Assembly: GCA_029204225.1 (NCBI GenBank)
Contig: CM055100.1
Span: 11,116,769 to 11,180,768, forward strand
Length of the DNA stretch: 64,000 bases
Direction of reading: 5' to 3'
DNA from: Diphasiastrum complanatum
Taxonomy: Eukaryota; Streptophyta; Lycopodiopsida; Lycopodiales; Lycopodiaceae
Every line of letters starts with the position of its first letter. Position 1 is the stretch's first letter. The notes under the pieces were generated by a model. It was not told where the DNA came from, made no database searches, and worked only from the letters and a program-made list of their open reading frames with translations. This document shows positions 33,430 through 43,822 of the stretch, piece by piece. The translations under genes and the position numbers were made by a program.

Positions 33430-33653
33430 AAAGTGGATATAAGTGGTAAATGTCTAAGTGTTTAATGTCCCTTGGTTCCAGCCCCTTTGCGGGTGGGTAA
33501 GGGGGAGCACTTGGATTTGTGGGCGGCTAGGCGTCCGGGGACGGGATCCCGGAATGCGGCTCACGGAAGGGGCAAAAGGCTCCACGATTTTGGCGCAACC
33601 TTTGAACCAGAAAGGTTAAGTTGTATCCCTTGAAGGCCCATCGAATTCCTTCA
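33430..33653 (+). repeat. Copia 5' LTR end containing a tRNA-like, GC-rich segment
   Basis: The segment ends CA at 33653 directly before a PBS, so it should be the end of a 5' LTR. It is unusually GC-rich for this window (GGCTAGGCGTCCGGGGACGG). It carries TGGATATAAGTGGTAAA (33434-33450), resembling a pol III A box, and GGTTCCAGCCC (33474-33484), resembling a B box, 40 bp apart, as in tRNA-derived SINEs. LTR versus inserted SINE cannot be settled here. The left boundary is unknown. Confidence 0.4.
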
Positions 33654-33666
33654 TGGTATTAGAGCC
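33654..33666 (+). promoter_or_regulatory. Primer-binding site of + strand Copia
   Basis: TGGTATTAGAGCC differs by one base from the usual TGGTATCAGAGCC initiator tRNA-Met site and directly follows an LTR-type CA end. Confidence 0.8.
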
Positions 33667-33764
33667 TACCTTGTCATAGTCTGACATAGCCAAGAAGCTA
33701 TCAGATCTAGGACGCCAAGCATTCAAACAAACAACCATCAACAACAGAACACACTTTAGAAGCA

Positions 33765-34430
33765 ATGGCTTCAATTAGCAACATACAGAGCAAGATCTAT
33801 TCAGTTTTGGATTCTTCAAGATCTAACTTTCTAGCCTGGAAATTTAAGACATCATTGATACTCAAGGGTGAAGATTTTTTCCCCTAGGTGGATGGCACAA
33901 AGGAGATGCCTATGACATCAGGCAAAGAGCTACGCAAGTGGAAGGAGAAAAATGACAAGGCAGTAGCCTTGTTATGTTTATCAATCGAAGATAGTCTCAC
34001 ACGTGACCTAGCTACACTCTCCAAAGCTAAGAAGATGTGGGATACACTGCTCACAAGATTTTAAACGAAATTAAGAAGTCAAATGATGATGCTGGAAGAT
34101 CAGCTGACAAATCTACAGTGGAATGGAAAAGATCTCATTTTTTTTGTAAGGAAGATAAAGGATCTATTTCTATCACTACATAACTCTGGAGCAGAAAATG
34201 CAGTGTCAACTGGGGAGCAGCTCACTTACTTGTTAAGAGCCTTACCCAGATCTTTCCAAACAACCAGAACCCTGCTCGCGAAAGATCCTACAATGACCCT
34301 CGAAAAGGCAATTGTTGAGATTCGAGAGGAAGTCGAGGCTAGAGAACACCTTGATCACAAGGATGGTTCTGACCAAGCCCTCTACGGCAACAAAGAAAAA
34401 TCCAAGAAACAATTCATTAGAGAAATTTAG
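33765..34430 (+). pseudogene. Copia gag (two in-frame stops)
   Basis: Starts MASISNIQSKIYSVLDSSRS and contains SNFLAWKFKTSLILKG, ELRKWKEKNDKAVALLCLS, AKKMWDTLLTRF, LTYLLRALPRSFQTTRTLLA and TLEKAIVEIREEVEAREHL, the Copia gag pattern. TAG and TAA stops fall after EDFFP and LLTRF. No zinc knuckle follows. The element is cut off at about 34430, where a different kind of sequence begins. Confidence 0.88.
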
Positions 34431-34880
34431 AGCCCGACAAGGGCCTTTGAAGAAGATGTTTTTTTATTTTTTTTCTTATTTTCGTTGCCATGTGGACCAA
34501 TTGAAACCTTAGCTTTGGGGTTCTACGTAACGTAGAATTTTTCAAATATAAATAAAATAAAGACTTTTTAAATATATTGCTGTTTCGTCGGGCAGCATGT
34601 GGAAATGCTATTGGTTGATGTGGCCTGTCCCTCCAGCTCATCACTGTCCGAAGAGACCCAAAAATATTGAAAATGAATATGATAGATGGTTGAGATGAGA
34701 AAATCGATGTACCATTAATGTATATGCATTGTCAAACCATGGCTAACAGGGATAACCAGAGTTAATTTGTGGCCCCAAATAGATCAGTGTTTCAAATTTT
34801 TGCCCATACTTTTTCTCAAATTCATGGCTTTTTGTCTACGCAAATTTTCAGATTCATAGTTCATTGTTTCAGATTTTTGC
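34431..34880 (+). promoter_or_regulatory. Left edge of the 34.5-43.8-kb block; possible gene A promoter
   Basis: A near-perfect palindrome TTCTACGTAACGTAGAA (34522-34538) is followed by CAAATATAAATAAAA, which could serve as a TATA region for the next gene. A CCAATT lies at 34497. No coding frame was recognised. Assignment as promoter is inference. Confidence 0.3.
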
Positions 34881-36224
34881 ATGCAAATTACAAATGGTGC
34901 CATCAAAGAAGCCGTGCTCCTCAATCGACTCTGTGCTTCTATTCAACGAGACAATATTAAAAAAAGACTCTTGGATTTTGATGCATCCATCATCAAGAGG
35001 AGCATTTTGAAAAAGAAAAAGGTCAAAACTATCATTTCGATTTTATTGGAATGCCAGAATTTTGGATTTCAGAACATCATCAGGAAGAAAATCTACTTCT
35101 GAATTCTAGTCCAACATGTATATATGCATTCGGAGATAAATGTGCAAGGATTCAACCGTCAAAATCACAAAAAAAAAAAATGAGTATCAATATTTTTGAT
35201 ACTTTGATTTTTGTCATTCATAAATATCTAATAGTACACTTGCCAATCTGATCATTTTCTCTTGCAGATTTATATCCATCCAACATAAATGAATGGGAGC
35301 CGAGTGGATTTTTAGCAGGTGTGTTAGATGTTATTCACACTGATATTGGACAGCTGCAATATCGAGGTAGAACTACAAAAGATATAGCTGATAGTGGAAT
35401 CTTTTTTTATGAATCAATGTACATTCCTGATACAAAGGAAATTCTGAACAAATAGTGCCAATTCCATTACCTAGTTTTAAACGTGATGAATGGATTGCAC
35501 CACATGCTACAGTTTCAGAATCATTTTGTTGCAAGATATATAATGATGTAAAAAATTCATTAAAAATAAGCACGGGATCAAAAACAGTCAGATTGAGTTG
35601 GTTTATTTTCTTGAATATATTAGTGAATTTCTTTTCAAATGTCAATGTACACAAAACCCCAATGATGTTTGTATGCAATTCTATCAGATAGTTTATTATC
35701 TGCACTTATGGATGAAGGTTGGGACAAAAGATCAGATGGAGAAATAGAATGCAGAATTAAAATGTCTTCCATGTGCTTCCATTATCAAATTGAAAAACAA
35801 ATGTTGGGTTTATACTTCCATTATCAAAGGTCCAAAAAAATAAAGGTAAATGGGTGCCACTCGATCAAGACTTAAAAGCCAGTGGACATTCAAAACGAGA
35901 AAATATTGAAATTATATACAATGATGTCGTTTTGACATGTGTTGAGGTGGAAGAAGATTGGAGTCTAGACTACATCCGGCGGAAACTATTGCTCCTACAA
36001 GATGATGTACTTTCAGACTTCATATTCATTTTCAATGGTAAACTCATAAGTATTCTTAAACACTCGATCTTTTATGAATAGTTTCAATCAAAATTTTCTA
36101 ATACAAACTCTGTACTGATTCTAACTAACTTTGTATTAGTTTTATGCAGGTACGTAAAAGACATGAGCTCGAGATCAAATGCAGAGATATTGGCGAAACA
36201 ATCCAACTTATGGAAGAACATTGA
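34881..36224 (+). pseudogene. Block gene A: unrecognised multi-exon coding sequence
   Basis: Several open stretches on the + strand look like exons of one decayed gene. They are VLLNRLCASIQRDNIKKRLL (34881-35050), SPTCIYAFGDKCARIQPSKS (near 35105-35170), and, after a TTGCAG acceptor near 35268, DLYPSNINEWEPSGFLAGVL, VIHTDIGQLQYRGRTTKDIA, then (frameshift) PLPSFKRDEWIAPHATVSES and ELVYFLEYISEFLFKCQCTQ. Further on come VPLDQDLKASGHSKRENIEI and DYIRRKLLLLQDDVLSDFIF. A last exon after TATGCAG near 36150 encodes RHELEIKCRDIGETIQLMEE and ends at TGA 36222-36224. I do not recognise the family. It converges with the minus-strand gene at 36.5 kb. Confidence 0.45.
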
Positions 36225-36529
36225 GATTCACTATCAGCAAATACATGCCAATGTCTTTTTATCATTATAGAAAAGTTGCATTCCATTATTAGACTATGGA
36301 CATAAGCTGATTGTAAGAATCTATTGTGATATCAATAAAAAAAACCCATAAACGGGTTGTTTACAAGTAAAATGATTGTATCTTTTTTTTTTATGTCTCT
36401 CTATTTACAAATAGATCTCTATTTAATCAATTTTTCTATATTTTCTATATCAGTATTAGGAACTGATAAAGCAACAGCCCCTTCTATAATCTCGCCCTCC
36501 TCTGTTTTGGGAAGGGCCTCAATGCCTTT

Positions 36530-38525
36530 TCAGACAAGAGGAATATCTGCTACAAAATTGTCTTCCTTTGTATTAGGAAGGACTTTCATTCCTTTTTTAT
36601 CATATAAAATAAGATCTGCATCTTGAACAACCTGAAAGGCTATTAAGGCAGGAGCAGTTTCCTTTTGAGGGCCCTCGATTGCAGGTGCAATGCCTACATC
36701 GTACTGGGCAAAGGTTTTGATCAACTCTTGTCGAAATCTATATACATCATCAGGAGTATACGACTCAAGAGTGAACTGTCATCACAAAACATGAGAATCA
36801 GCAAATTACAAACAATGATAGTAATAAAATATGAATCAGAATGAAATGAACTGCAAATGAATAGAATATTATCTTTTCAATATCTACATCCGTTTGTAAA
36901 TTATACCATTCAAAAAATAACTTCGTATTGTACAGGACGAACCATGCACAACTAAAGGTGTCATTTTGTTGTACACACTGCATATATAGAACAAAAATTA
37001 GTAATATTATGATAGAAATTTTATTTATGCTATGATGATACATTTGAATTAAAAAAGGAATACATGCATATCAGAGATAAATTGAATATACCTTGAGAGA
37101 TTTAATGGTTATATCTCCAATTGAAGTTGCAAGTTGTCGATATTTCCCGAACGACATCATGAAGTAGAGAATCAAATTCTCTATGTGTATTTGCAGCTGA
37201 GTTTAATTTTACACATAGAGAATTTGATACTCCCTCCTTATTTATCTTTACAAAAAGAATGTTTAGGCTCCAATGCCGACTGCAACAACCAAGATACAAA
37301 TATCGTTAAATTCATATTTATGAAAAAATTCCGTTCTTATTAGAGCAATGAGACATGCAACAATCCAGATTAAAGCAACAAAAACAAAAGAGCAATCCTT
37401 ACTTATTTTCATATGGAATCAAATGAAATTTTGCCATAGGACTGCACTTGATAAAATAGACAGCCTTCTCAAAATTGGCTTCTTTCGCCTTTACCGCCCC
37501 CATGAAAAATGGACTAACTACAAAAACTATACCATGAGAATCGAAACTAATACTATTCTGCAAAAAAAAAACTTCGGCCTCTACTATTGCATCTGAAATT
37601 TCTGAGGTCTTATCTTTTAGCTTGGCACAAAATTTGGGACCTAATCTAAAGCTTCTATGTGTATCTGGAAGAAAAAAAATCAAAAAAGTTGCCGAGAAGA
37701 TTAATTTTGTTAGCTAGGTAGGCCTCGTATTGATTATAATGGTCAGAATAAAGAAAAACCTAGGCTGGATCGTATGGAATTCTCACAAAAAAATTATGTA
37801 CAAGAGTAAAAACGGAAGTGAAAACAATATTTACAGATTTCTCTGTTATTTTGTCTAACTCCTCTTGGGTAATCAGCACTTCTGGTGATGAAACCTGCTG
37901 AGGAGCTGGACAAATAGCAAGAGGAGGAAGGGGTGAAGATTCTCGATTTGAGTCAGATTCTCCAGCATCTGACTCAGAGCTCAGGAAACACGGGGTCTCT
38001 TGGCCGGGATAACTCTAGGAGGAAGGGAAACAACTGGCCTTCGAGATCCAGTCTTCTTGGGGATAGGCTGCTTTTTCTTTCTCCTAGAGGTAGTAGGCAA
38101 ATCGGTTCTATCCAGAGGCAGGTCTCTAGAGGTCCTGGCATTATCAACATGCAGACCAGAATATCTGTCCCGAAGCCTTTTGAGAATGACGAAATCCTTT
38201 GGCATGATGGTGACACGCTTACCATGCACTGCCAAAAGATATGAATCCTCAAAAAACTGGGACAAAAAATCTTCTGTAGCACCCTACAAGGCCTGCATGG
38301 CTGTCATGGCAAAATAAACATCCAGCCCAAGTGACAGAGTGACATTCCATACAGATCGGCTGAAAGGAGCTCTAGGGATCAACATTCAGTTGATCTCTAG
38401 AGTTTTATGATCTCCCTTAGCCAGACCTGCTTCCTGCCATGCCTACGGCCAGTACCAGGGAGAACACGGGAATGGGATGGCTATACAGTGGTGATGGCAC
38501 AGGCGGTGGATTTGGTCCTGGCCAT
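36530..38525 (-). pseudogene. Block gene U: histone H3/CENH3-like fold plus Ulp1-like C-terminus
   Basis: The first segment (38525 to about 38150) starts MARTKSTA and continues, through stops and one lost base, with a LREI block, LLIPRAPFSRSV, FAMTAMQAL, GATEDFL, FFEDSYLLAVHGKRVTIMPK and LKRLRDRYSG. This is the histone H3 fold; LLIP and ATEDFL favour a CENH3-like type. A basic tail follows (TSRRKKKQPIPKKTGSRRP), then after a frameshift an acidic/Ser-rich part (SSESDAGESDSNRESSPLPP) ending at a donor near 37835. Later exons are 37403-37664 (RSFRLGPKFCAKLKDKTSE, VFVVSPFFMGAVK) and one from 36977 (CVQQNDTFSCAWFVLYNTKL, resembling the Gln/Cys catalytic end of C48/Ulp1 proteases). The last, 36530-36775, contains TPDDVYRFRQELIKTFAQYD. 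Three stops in the histone part are TAG where CAG is expected. The H3 match is firm, the Ulp1 match moderate, and one continuous gene is inferred. Confidence 0.6.
37171..37228. repeat. 19-bp-arm inverted repeat inside gene U
   Basis: ATCAAATTCTCTATGTGTA (37171-37189) and its exact reverse complement (37210-37228) are separated by 20 nt. The hairpin overlaps a presumed exon of gene U and shifts its frame, so it is either a small insertion or a duplication-inversion. Confidence 0.9.
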
Positions 38526-38852
38526 CATTCTCGAAAGAAGATAATTAATAAAAAGAAGTTTGAACAAAACAAAAGTGGATCAAAACAAAAAAATTTGCGA
38601 TGAAAGGGCACTTGAGATCGATACCAGTACTGAATATCGGTTTTAAACGCAAGATCTACATAGATTATTTGCATAAAAGAGATGCGCGCTCGAAAGCGAT
38701 ATTACACAGCAAGCGGTATCAGACTCGAGCGCACTGTGAGAGGGCGGAAGCTTGAAAGATGAAAGAGCGTGCTTGAGAGCGATATTGGGAGCTAAAAGCA
38801 AAAATTTTGCAAAAAAAATAAAGATTCCGAGGACTTATATATACGAAATTTT
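38526..38852 (-). promoter_or_regulatory. Upstream flank of gene U, partial third promoter unit
   Basis: The stretch contains GAGAGCGATATTGGGAGC near 38775, matching GAGAGCGATATTTGGAAC in the tandem units to the right, so it looks like the end of a further, more diverged unit. Other CGAGCGC and AAGCGATAT motifs recur in it. No coding frame was seen. Confidence 0.35.
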
Positions 38853-40105
38853 TGCACGTGTGAAAAGGCGGCCGAGACACGTGTCGTCAGATGACTAAAC
38901 CACGTGAAATGTCCGTACTAATAATGATGACCCACTTATGGGGACACGTGGGCTGAGACACGTGCGCAAATCCCTTATAGACGCGTGTCATTCTCGCACG
39001 TGACAGATGTCAGATCAATCATTCAAGGTACGGCGCATTTAATTTCGCCAATCACAAGTCAAGATGTGTTCCTTTGCCACTCCTCCACACGTGCAAATTT
39101 TTTTTTATAAATATGTCTTTTTGGGCTCGGATTTTTACGCAAATGCGCGATTTCTTTGTCGGATATCAATTTCAAACGCGCCGCTTGCTCTCATTACATC
39201 TCATTGGCTATTATGCGCCTGGATCTGATACTGCATCGTCCGGTATTGCATTCGAGCGCGTCTCGCAATCCTTTTCTTTTCTACTCGTTGTTCTTGCGCT
39301 CGGATCCAATACTCCAACTTCAAATATCTCTCTTGAGCGCACATTGATTTGATGTGCTTGTCGGACCTGGGGTTTGCGCCTGAGAGCGATATTTGGAACT
39401 TCAGTTCTGTTATTTTTGTTTAAAATGTCTAATTTTGAATCCAGTTTGCTTTTTTTTTTTAATGAATTTTCGCAAATTTTTGCATGTGTGAAAAGATGGC
39501 CGAGACACATGTCATCAGATGACTAGACCACATGGAATGTTCGTACTGATAATGATGATCCAATTATGGGGACATGTGGGCTGAGACACGTGCGCGAATC
39601 CCTTATCGATGCGTGTCATTCGCGCACATGACAGATGTCAGATCAATCATTCAAGTTACGGTGCATTTATTTTGGCCAATCACATGTCGACACATGTTCC
39701 TTCGCCACTCCTCCATACGTGTAAATTTTTTTATATAAATTTGTCTTTTTCGGATCGAATTTTCACGCACGCAATTTACGATTGCTTTTCTGGATATCGA
39801 TTTCAAGCGCGTCGCTTGCTCTCATTACGTCTCGTTCACTATTATGTGTCTGGATCCGATACTGCATCCTCTGGTATCGCATTCAAGCGCGTTTCGTATC
39901 CCTTTTCTTTTTTGCTCATTTTTCTTGCGCTCGGATCCGATACTCCAGCTTCTAATATCTCTCTCGAGCGCATGTTGCCTTGACGTGCTTGTATGACCTG
40001 GGGTTTGCGCCTGAGAGCGATATTTGGAGCTTCATTTCTATTTTTTTTGTTTAAAATGTCTAATTTTAAATCCAATTTGTTTTTTTTTTCTTTAATGAAT
40101 TTTGT
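38853..40105. repeat. Two tandem 628-bp units, G-box-rich presumptive promoters
   Basis: Unit 1 begins at 38853 and unit 2 at 39481. They are collinear over nearly the whole period, including AGATGTCAGATCAATCATTCAA, a TATAAAT element (near 39107; unit 2 TATATAAAT near 39732), GGATCCGATACT-type blocks and GAGAGCGATATTTGGA. Unit 1 has seven CACGTG hexamers in about 240 bp. Unit 2 keeps one, and the others mostly read CATGTG or CACATG. The array lies between divergent genes U (-) and B (+), so it is best read as a duplicated intergenic promoter. Confidence 0.8.
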
Positions 40106-40180
40106 ATTACTGATAGGTTGGACTATTTCAAATCTTTTTTTTTTTTTTTTATTTAACCTTCTATAACTGAGGGCCCTAGT

Positions 40181-41551
40181 GTGGAGGCATTTTCTCAGAT
40201 ATATCTCAGATTCAAGTCCCTGTTCAGTACTCTATTATTTAGGTCTCAGAATAAAGACATGATTCATTATCAGAACTTGGTGGCACTCGACAAGCATATC
40301 TACAAAACTAAGCTTGACAGAATGTCTACCAAGTTACATAATGATTTCAAGTCTGTAGATGAGTGCCCAATTCATAATAAAAAATAGTCTACTTTTGTTT
40401 TTTTCCTTTTGCTAAATATTTCTGACGATTCGGACTCTGTGCCCTCCACTTTTGAAGCAACTTCTTCTAGTGGTACAAAGTCCGAAAAGTCAAAGATTGT
40501 AGATATAGATACCTTTTTTATTGACACGAGTGTTAATTTTGATGATTGTTTTGATTTTGATCCTGCTCAAAATAGGGCTACTTTTATAGGCCCTAAAATA
40601 CCCACTACCCTTTCTCCTTCTGATAAATCTTTGATCACTTTGCCTACTTAGAATATAGATAAAAATTCTTTTTTGACAATATCGGATATATCGAATCTTT
40701 TTTACTTCACTGAAACTGAGACTCTTTGCATTTTGAACAAAGAGCTTGATGAATTTTCGGATATAATTATTTTTTATGCTGATGATCTTCTCCTTGGTGT
40801 TGACGATGTACATAATGATAAGTTTTATTCAGGGAAAGATTGCTTGAAAATGGCTATGGAGGAAATGCGCAACAAAGAAGATGATCTACTTTCTGAGGAG
40901 GAGTTTCTTAGAATCCAAAGTCAACTTGGTTTTCCACAGTCAACTATCTATTCACCAACAATATTGACATCGAAAGGTGGACATAATATTGATGGAGAGA
41001 CAATAATCAGAGAAGACAAAGCCGAATGAGTAAGTTTTTGTCTCTTATCAAGTACTAGTAGATTTGTTGTGTCAGATTATATACTGGAGCTTACTTTGTT
41101 TTTTATCATTTCAAAAAATAATTTTCCTTGATGATTTCGCAATTTGTTGAGGAGGGCAGAGATCTTCTGCAAGAGAATTTTCAAGAGATCATGCACTTGG
41201 GCACTATCTAAAGTCCTTCAAGAATAATGAGATAAGTATTGTCCATTCAAAGTTTCATCAACATGGTGAAACTATGATTATGGCAATCAAGGCACTGTCT
41301 CATTTTCTTGGAGGACATAATTTTAATAAGGGGCATAAAATAATTTTTCTAAGAAAACTATTGCGGTTAAAATTTTAGGATATGGACCAGTGAATTCCAT
41401 GCTCAGATCATCTCATTTTGTAGTGTATGCTGCTTACGTTGATCTGAGTAAGCATGAAAACTATGAGCTATTGGATCCATACGAAAGAAGAAAATTGTTG
41501 CATGAGTCTAAGTTGCAACTTTCACTAGAAAAAATATCGGAAGCAGATTAG
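40181..41551 (+). pseudogene. Block gene B: unrecognised multi-exon coding sequence
   Basis: The first open stretch (40181-40387) encodes NKDMIHYQNLVALDKHIYKT and STKLHNDFKSVDECPIHN. The second (about 40400-41029, one TAG stop) is Ser/Asp-rich: ISDDSDSVPSTFEATSSSGT, IDTSVNFDDCFDFDPAQNRA, TETETLCILNKELDEFSDII, KMAMEEMRNKEDDLLSEEEF; a GTAAGT donor lies at 41030. A third (from about 41150) has HALGHYLKSFKNNEISIVHS and ETMIMAIKALSHFLGGHNFN. The last (41342-41551) encodes KTIAVKILGYGPVNSMLRSS, FVVYAAYVDLSKHENYELLD and PYERRKLLHESKLQLSLEKI, ending at TAG. Composition suggests a nuclear or regulatory protein with an acidic N-terminal half. Family not recognised. Confidence 0.45.
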
Positions 41552-41581
41552 ATACTGCTGAATTGTACTTTGTACATATTT

Positions 41582-43822
41582 TTATTTAATATACAAAATT
41601 TCATTGTGTGTCTGTAGCCTACTGGCTTGTATAAATTTGCATGCTTTTTGAAATTTTTTATAATCCATCAATTTTGTATTATGACAAATTTGGATTCTTC
41701 TGTAAAACAATTGAAAAAGTTGCAGTATATAGCTGTCTTTTGTGCTAGTCTCGCCATGTTGTGTACTTTTATGAAATGTCGCTCTTGCTTCCAATGAGAT
41801 TGTTCCATTCCTTGCGATGACCATCTGCTAAGACTTCCACTATTTCTTGCAAAGAATGTCGAATGATGTCGTAATATGTGCTGCATGTCATAAAAACATA
41901 ATCTAAATCAGTACCAAAAGTATATAATTTAATTGCACATATTTGTCTATCGTAGTGTAAAATCAAAATCTTACCATATAATGTGTTATATGATCAACAC
42001 CCCATGCACTCTGAACTGCATCCGCAAATTTATTGGTTGTTTTTTGTATATCTTTTCTCAAGTATTTCACCATGTTGTCTAACTTTTTCCAAACTTCTAC
42101 TTTGTGTATACGAGTAGAACCTTCTTCGAAATCTTGAGTTGTTGCAATAATTTCTTTCCAAACCGTGTACTGGACCTTAGGTTGTTTGCCAGAATAATTT
42201 GATAAAAATCTTCGAGCTTTAGATCTTCCAATGCTCGGCTTGCATGGAATATTTCATGTTTTACTTGATAACTTGTCATCTTTTTTTATTTTAACGTGGC
42301 CTTTATGTAAGCTTGCTTTGGACAACACATCTTCTAATCTGGAAATAGCTTCCTTTGCAGAGGCCTCTGGCTTGAAATTCCATACAAACAAGATGTGAAG
42401 ATATATTATTTTTTTTATAATACGCACCTCCGCATGCAATGTACAGATATGAATATTTCGTAGAGGAATCGGTAATACAGGTTTCCAATTAGGATCTTCT
42501 CGATCTCTTGATATTCTTGTACTCTTTGTCATGTCTTTTGCTGTTTTCATGCAGTACAAACAAGAGTGTTTAGAGTTAGTGCCATGAGATACATTGAACA
42601 TACATTTTAATGTCTTCAGATCTCCTGTTAAATGCCATTCAATGTTGAAAGTGCCAATTCCAGGAATATTGAGTGAAACTCCATGTGAATTTTTATGGTG
42701 GCAGGATATGATGATCTATTAAATATCCATGAGAGAATGTTATGGTCTTCTTTCAACACCTATAAGAAAATACAAAAACGTGATTAGCCTCATAATATTA
42801 ACACAGAGAAGATTTTAGATATAAAATCCATATTCAAATTATTATCTCTATTTATTATGCAAAGGAACTGCTATACCTGAAATGCTGCCAACCACCAGAT
42901 ATCATTTTTTGATTGAACACTGAAATTGAGGCCTTCTGAGTCTTCCAAATTTAAAAGTGCTCCATTCATGATTATGAGACTAACTCTTTCCATTTTTTTT
43001 CCTTTTATAATTTCAGACTCATCTAACTTGAGAACAACTATTAGCTTGTTATTGACATTCTCATTTGTAATACCGTAAAAATTTATGATGAATGTTAATA
43101 ACTGATTAATGTCAATAAATAAATTGTTGGAATTGTTATATGCTAGACTTTCTCCTTCGAGCAATACACTTCATTAATATGAGATGGATTATCAACTATT
43201 GTCTGCATAGCATGGTTTAACATGTCTTTTAAAAAAAAATGAAATGGTCATGGGATTGGAAACTTTTTAATATTTACCTGTGCAAATGCCTCCTTTATCA
43301 TCTTAAACATTGTTGCATATGCTTCCCTACAGATGCTAGAAAAGTCACATGCCCCCTGAAGCAATGTAGTGTCTAGTATTTTTCCAACTTCATCCATAAT
43401 GCTATTAGTAACTGAAGCCTTGATCTTTTTCATTTTGTTATTATTTAACATTGACTTCATAGATTTAGAAGTCAAGATAGAGCCTAGTGAGTTTCCAATT
43501 GAAATCTCATCGGCCAAATGGTCTTCAACAACCAATGCTGATCTGCATTGCAAAGATAATGTTCATGAAAATGTCAGTATAAATTAGGACACTCATAGTA
43601 TACACAGCAGTATATAATAAGCAAATCAACATAAAATTGAAATGAATAAATAACAAAATTAGTGATTATGAATAAATCCAAAAGTTCAAGAATTTTCAGT
43701 ACCAAATAAGCTATATCGTACTTGAATGCATAGATTCGTCTTTTTTATATGACCTCCTCTAGATGATAGATCACATATATCCTTGTTTACCAATCTTTTC
43801 CTCTTGTTGCTTCGGACCTTTC
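41582..43822 (-). pseudogene. Block gene C: multi-exon, transposase-like protein candidate
   Basis: Minus-strand exons have canonical borders at several places. Up to 43722 lies a basic start with KRKRLVNKDICDLSSRGGHI. Exon 43278-43542 has AG/GT at both ends and contains EDHLADEISIGNSLGSILTS and LQGACDFSSICREAYATMFK. Exon 42877-43202 has NNLFIDINQLLTFIINFYGI, VLKLDESEIIKGKKMERVSL and KNDIWWLAAFQ. Exon 41975-42759 has EWHLTGDLKTLKCMFNVSHG, then SKHSCLYCMKTAKD, HICTLHAEVRIIKK, LHILFVWNFKPEA and VEVWKKLDNMVKYLRKDIQK. A last exon follows from 41880. The GDLKxLKxM...SxxSCLYC...LHAEVRI order reminds me of putative transposase-like ORFs with a C-x2-C pair and scattered His/Asp, but this is from memory only. 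Several frameshifts are present. Confidence 0.45.

Noticed and set aside
38000-38317. Plus-strand frame over the H3-like region
   Set aside because: The minus strand carries clear histone H3 motifs; the plus frame has no recognisable features.
34500-43822. Endogenous virus as the source of the four-gene block
   Set aside because: Several GT-AG introns and no viral polymerase, capsid or packaging domain recognised; a DNA transposon or host-derived unit fits better.
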